Assembly: GCF_014654365.1 (NCBI RefSeq)
Contig: NZ_BNAY01000003.1
Location: 248,001 to 312,000, forward strand
Direction of reading: 5' to 3'
Origin: Amycolatopsis oliviviridis
GTDB taxonomy: Bacteria > Actinomycetota > Actinomycetes > Mycobacteriales > Pseudonocardiaceae
Length of the DNA: 64,000 nt
Shown: in pieces, positions 63,619-64,000 of the stretch
How the letters are laid out: each line of letters begins with the position of its first letter
How positions within the stretch are numbered: the first letter of the stretch is position 1
Notes under the pieces: model-generated
What the model saw: only the letters and a program-made list of their open reading frames with translations
The model's database searches: none
What the model was told of the DNA's origin: nothing
Position numbers and translations under genes: made by a program

Positions 63619-64000
63619 ATGAGGCAGGGCGGCCGTCCCCGGGACACGCACATCGACGAAGCGGTGCTGGACGCCGTCTCCGCGATCCTGGAGGAGACCG
63701 GATACCGCACGCTGGCCGTCGAACAGGTGGCGAAACGCGCGGAAGTGAGCAAGGCGGCGGTCTACCGGCGCTGGCCGAACCGGCAATCGCTCGTCCTCGC
63801 CGAGCTCCGGCGGCGGCTGGGCCGGGTCGTCACGCCGGACACCGGCTGCACCCTGTGCGACCTCACCGAGGCCCTGAACCTGTTCGCGCGGACCTTCACC
63901 TGCATGGGGCCGGAGTTCTTCAGCCCGCTGCTCGCGGACTGCTCGGCCGACCCGGACCTGCGGACCACGTTCATGGAGACCCTGTTCGACCCGCCGCGCG
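63619..64000 (+). CDS. TetR-family regulator, N-terminal part, runs off the end
   Basis: 127 codons are in the window; the gene continues to the right. The start MRQGGRPRDTHIDEAVLDAV, then HTH in VEQVAKRAEVSKAAVYRRWP and NRQSLVLAELRRR are typical. It is divergent from the DHA2 exporter and probably represses it. The ligand domain (LFARTFTCMGPEFFSPLLAD) is only partly visible. Confidence 0.85.
   Translation, partial: MRQGGRPRDTHIDEAVLDAVSAILEETGYRTLAVEQVAKRAEVSKAAVYRRWPNRQSLVLAELRRRLGRVVTPDTGCTLCDLTEALNLFARTFTCMGPEFFSPLLADCSADPDLRTTFMETLFDPPR

Overview
The window is about 70% G+C. It carries mycobacterial/streptomycete-type genes: a DevR/DevS-like two-component pair, a cvnABCD conservon, a SigD/ShbA-type sigma factor, secreted CBM2 chitinases and F420/FMN split-barrel proteins. 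Many start codons are GTG or TTG, and several probable leaderless promoters are visible. This points to a filamentous actinomycete, most likely Pseudonocardiaceae and possibly Amycolatopsis. The assignment is an inference from gene content, not a database match. No rRNA, CRISPR array, integrase, transposase or NRPS/PKS gene is visible. One tRNA is present and it is unusual.

Layout. 1-7.1 kb: start of a MerR regulator, an MFS exporter, a LysR/dialkylglycine decarboxylase pair, an alpha/beta hydrolase with a BASS transporter, an NADPH quinone-reductase-like enzyme and a DM13 lipoprotein-like protein. 7.1-14 kb: a TetR, an RpiB-like isomerase, then a chitin block of two CBM2-GH18 enzymes in tandem facing a third GH18 enzyme. 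DasR-like (dre) operators lie at both ends of the block and five stacked hairpins lie in the middle. 14-18.7 kb: a sigma factor, then on the minus strand DevR, DevS, a PNPOx-like protein, a Ddn-like protein and a TetR. 18.8-25.4 kb: a DrrC-type UvrA-like protein with twin operators, a membrane protein, a metallophosphoesterase, and a DUF998/hydrolase/macrodomain operon. 25.7-32.5 kb: a TolB-like protein with an MFS, a secreted phosphoesterase, a HAD phosphatase, a NUDIX enzyme and two DoxX paralogues. 32.5-36.5 kb: the conservon. 36.8-43.1 kb: a small membrane protein, TenA-like plus kynureninase, an acyl-CoA synthetase, an MDMPI-like protein and an SDR.

43.4-54.5 kb: an MFS, a membrane GGDEF protein preceded by three regularly spaced direct repeats, a phospholipase A2 fused to an acyltransferase-3-like membrane domain, an LCP cell-wall ligase, an HTH regulator, a Baeyer-Villiger-type monooxygenase with a divergent TetR, and two small proteins. 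54.6-64 kb: a tRNA with a Leu(UAG) anticodon but a short variable loop, a Tat-exported metallo-beta-lactamase-fold protein, an AAA ATPase of the DUF234 type with an RHH antitoxin-like gene and an unknown protein, a DHFR-like protein, an ArsR-SRPBCC regulator, an O-methyltransferase, a decayed class V aminotransferase, an SDR, a 14-TM MFS exporter and a divergent TetR that runs off the end.

Gene 3' ends are decorated by families of long, nearly perfect hairpin repeats. The commonest has a TGAAGG...CCTTCA core; others have GTGAGTGGTAAGTG, TCGTCCTCTGGATGCGGTA, ACTCGCGTG or CTTGATC cores. Most look like bidirectional terminators between convergent genes. Three carry the stop codon of the neighbouring gene. 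These repeats, the tRNA, the PLA2 fusion, the DevS sensor with a shortened GAF domain and the spaced repeats before the GGDEF gene are the most unusual features.
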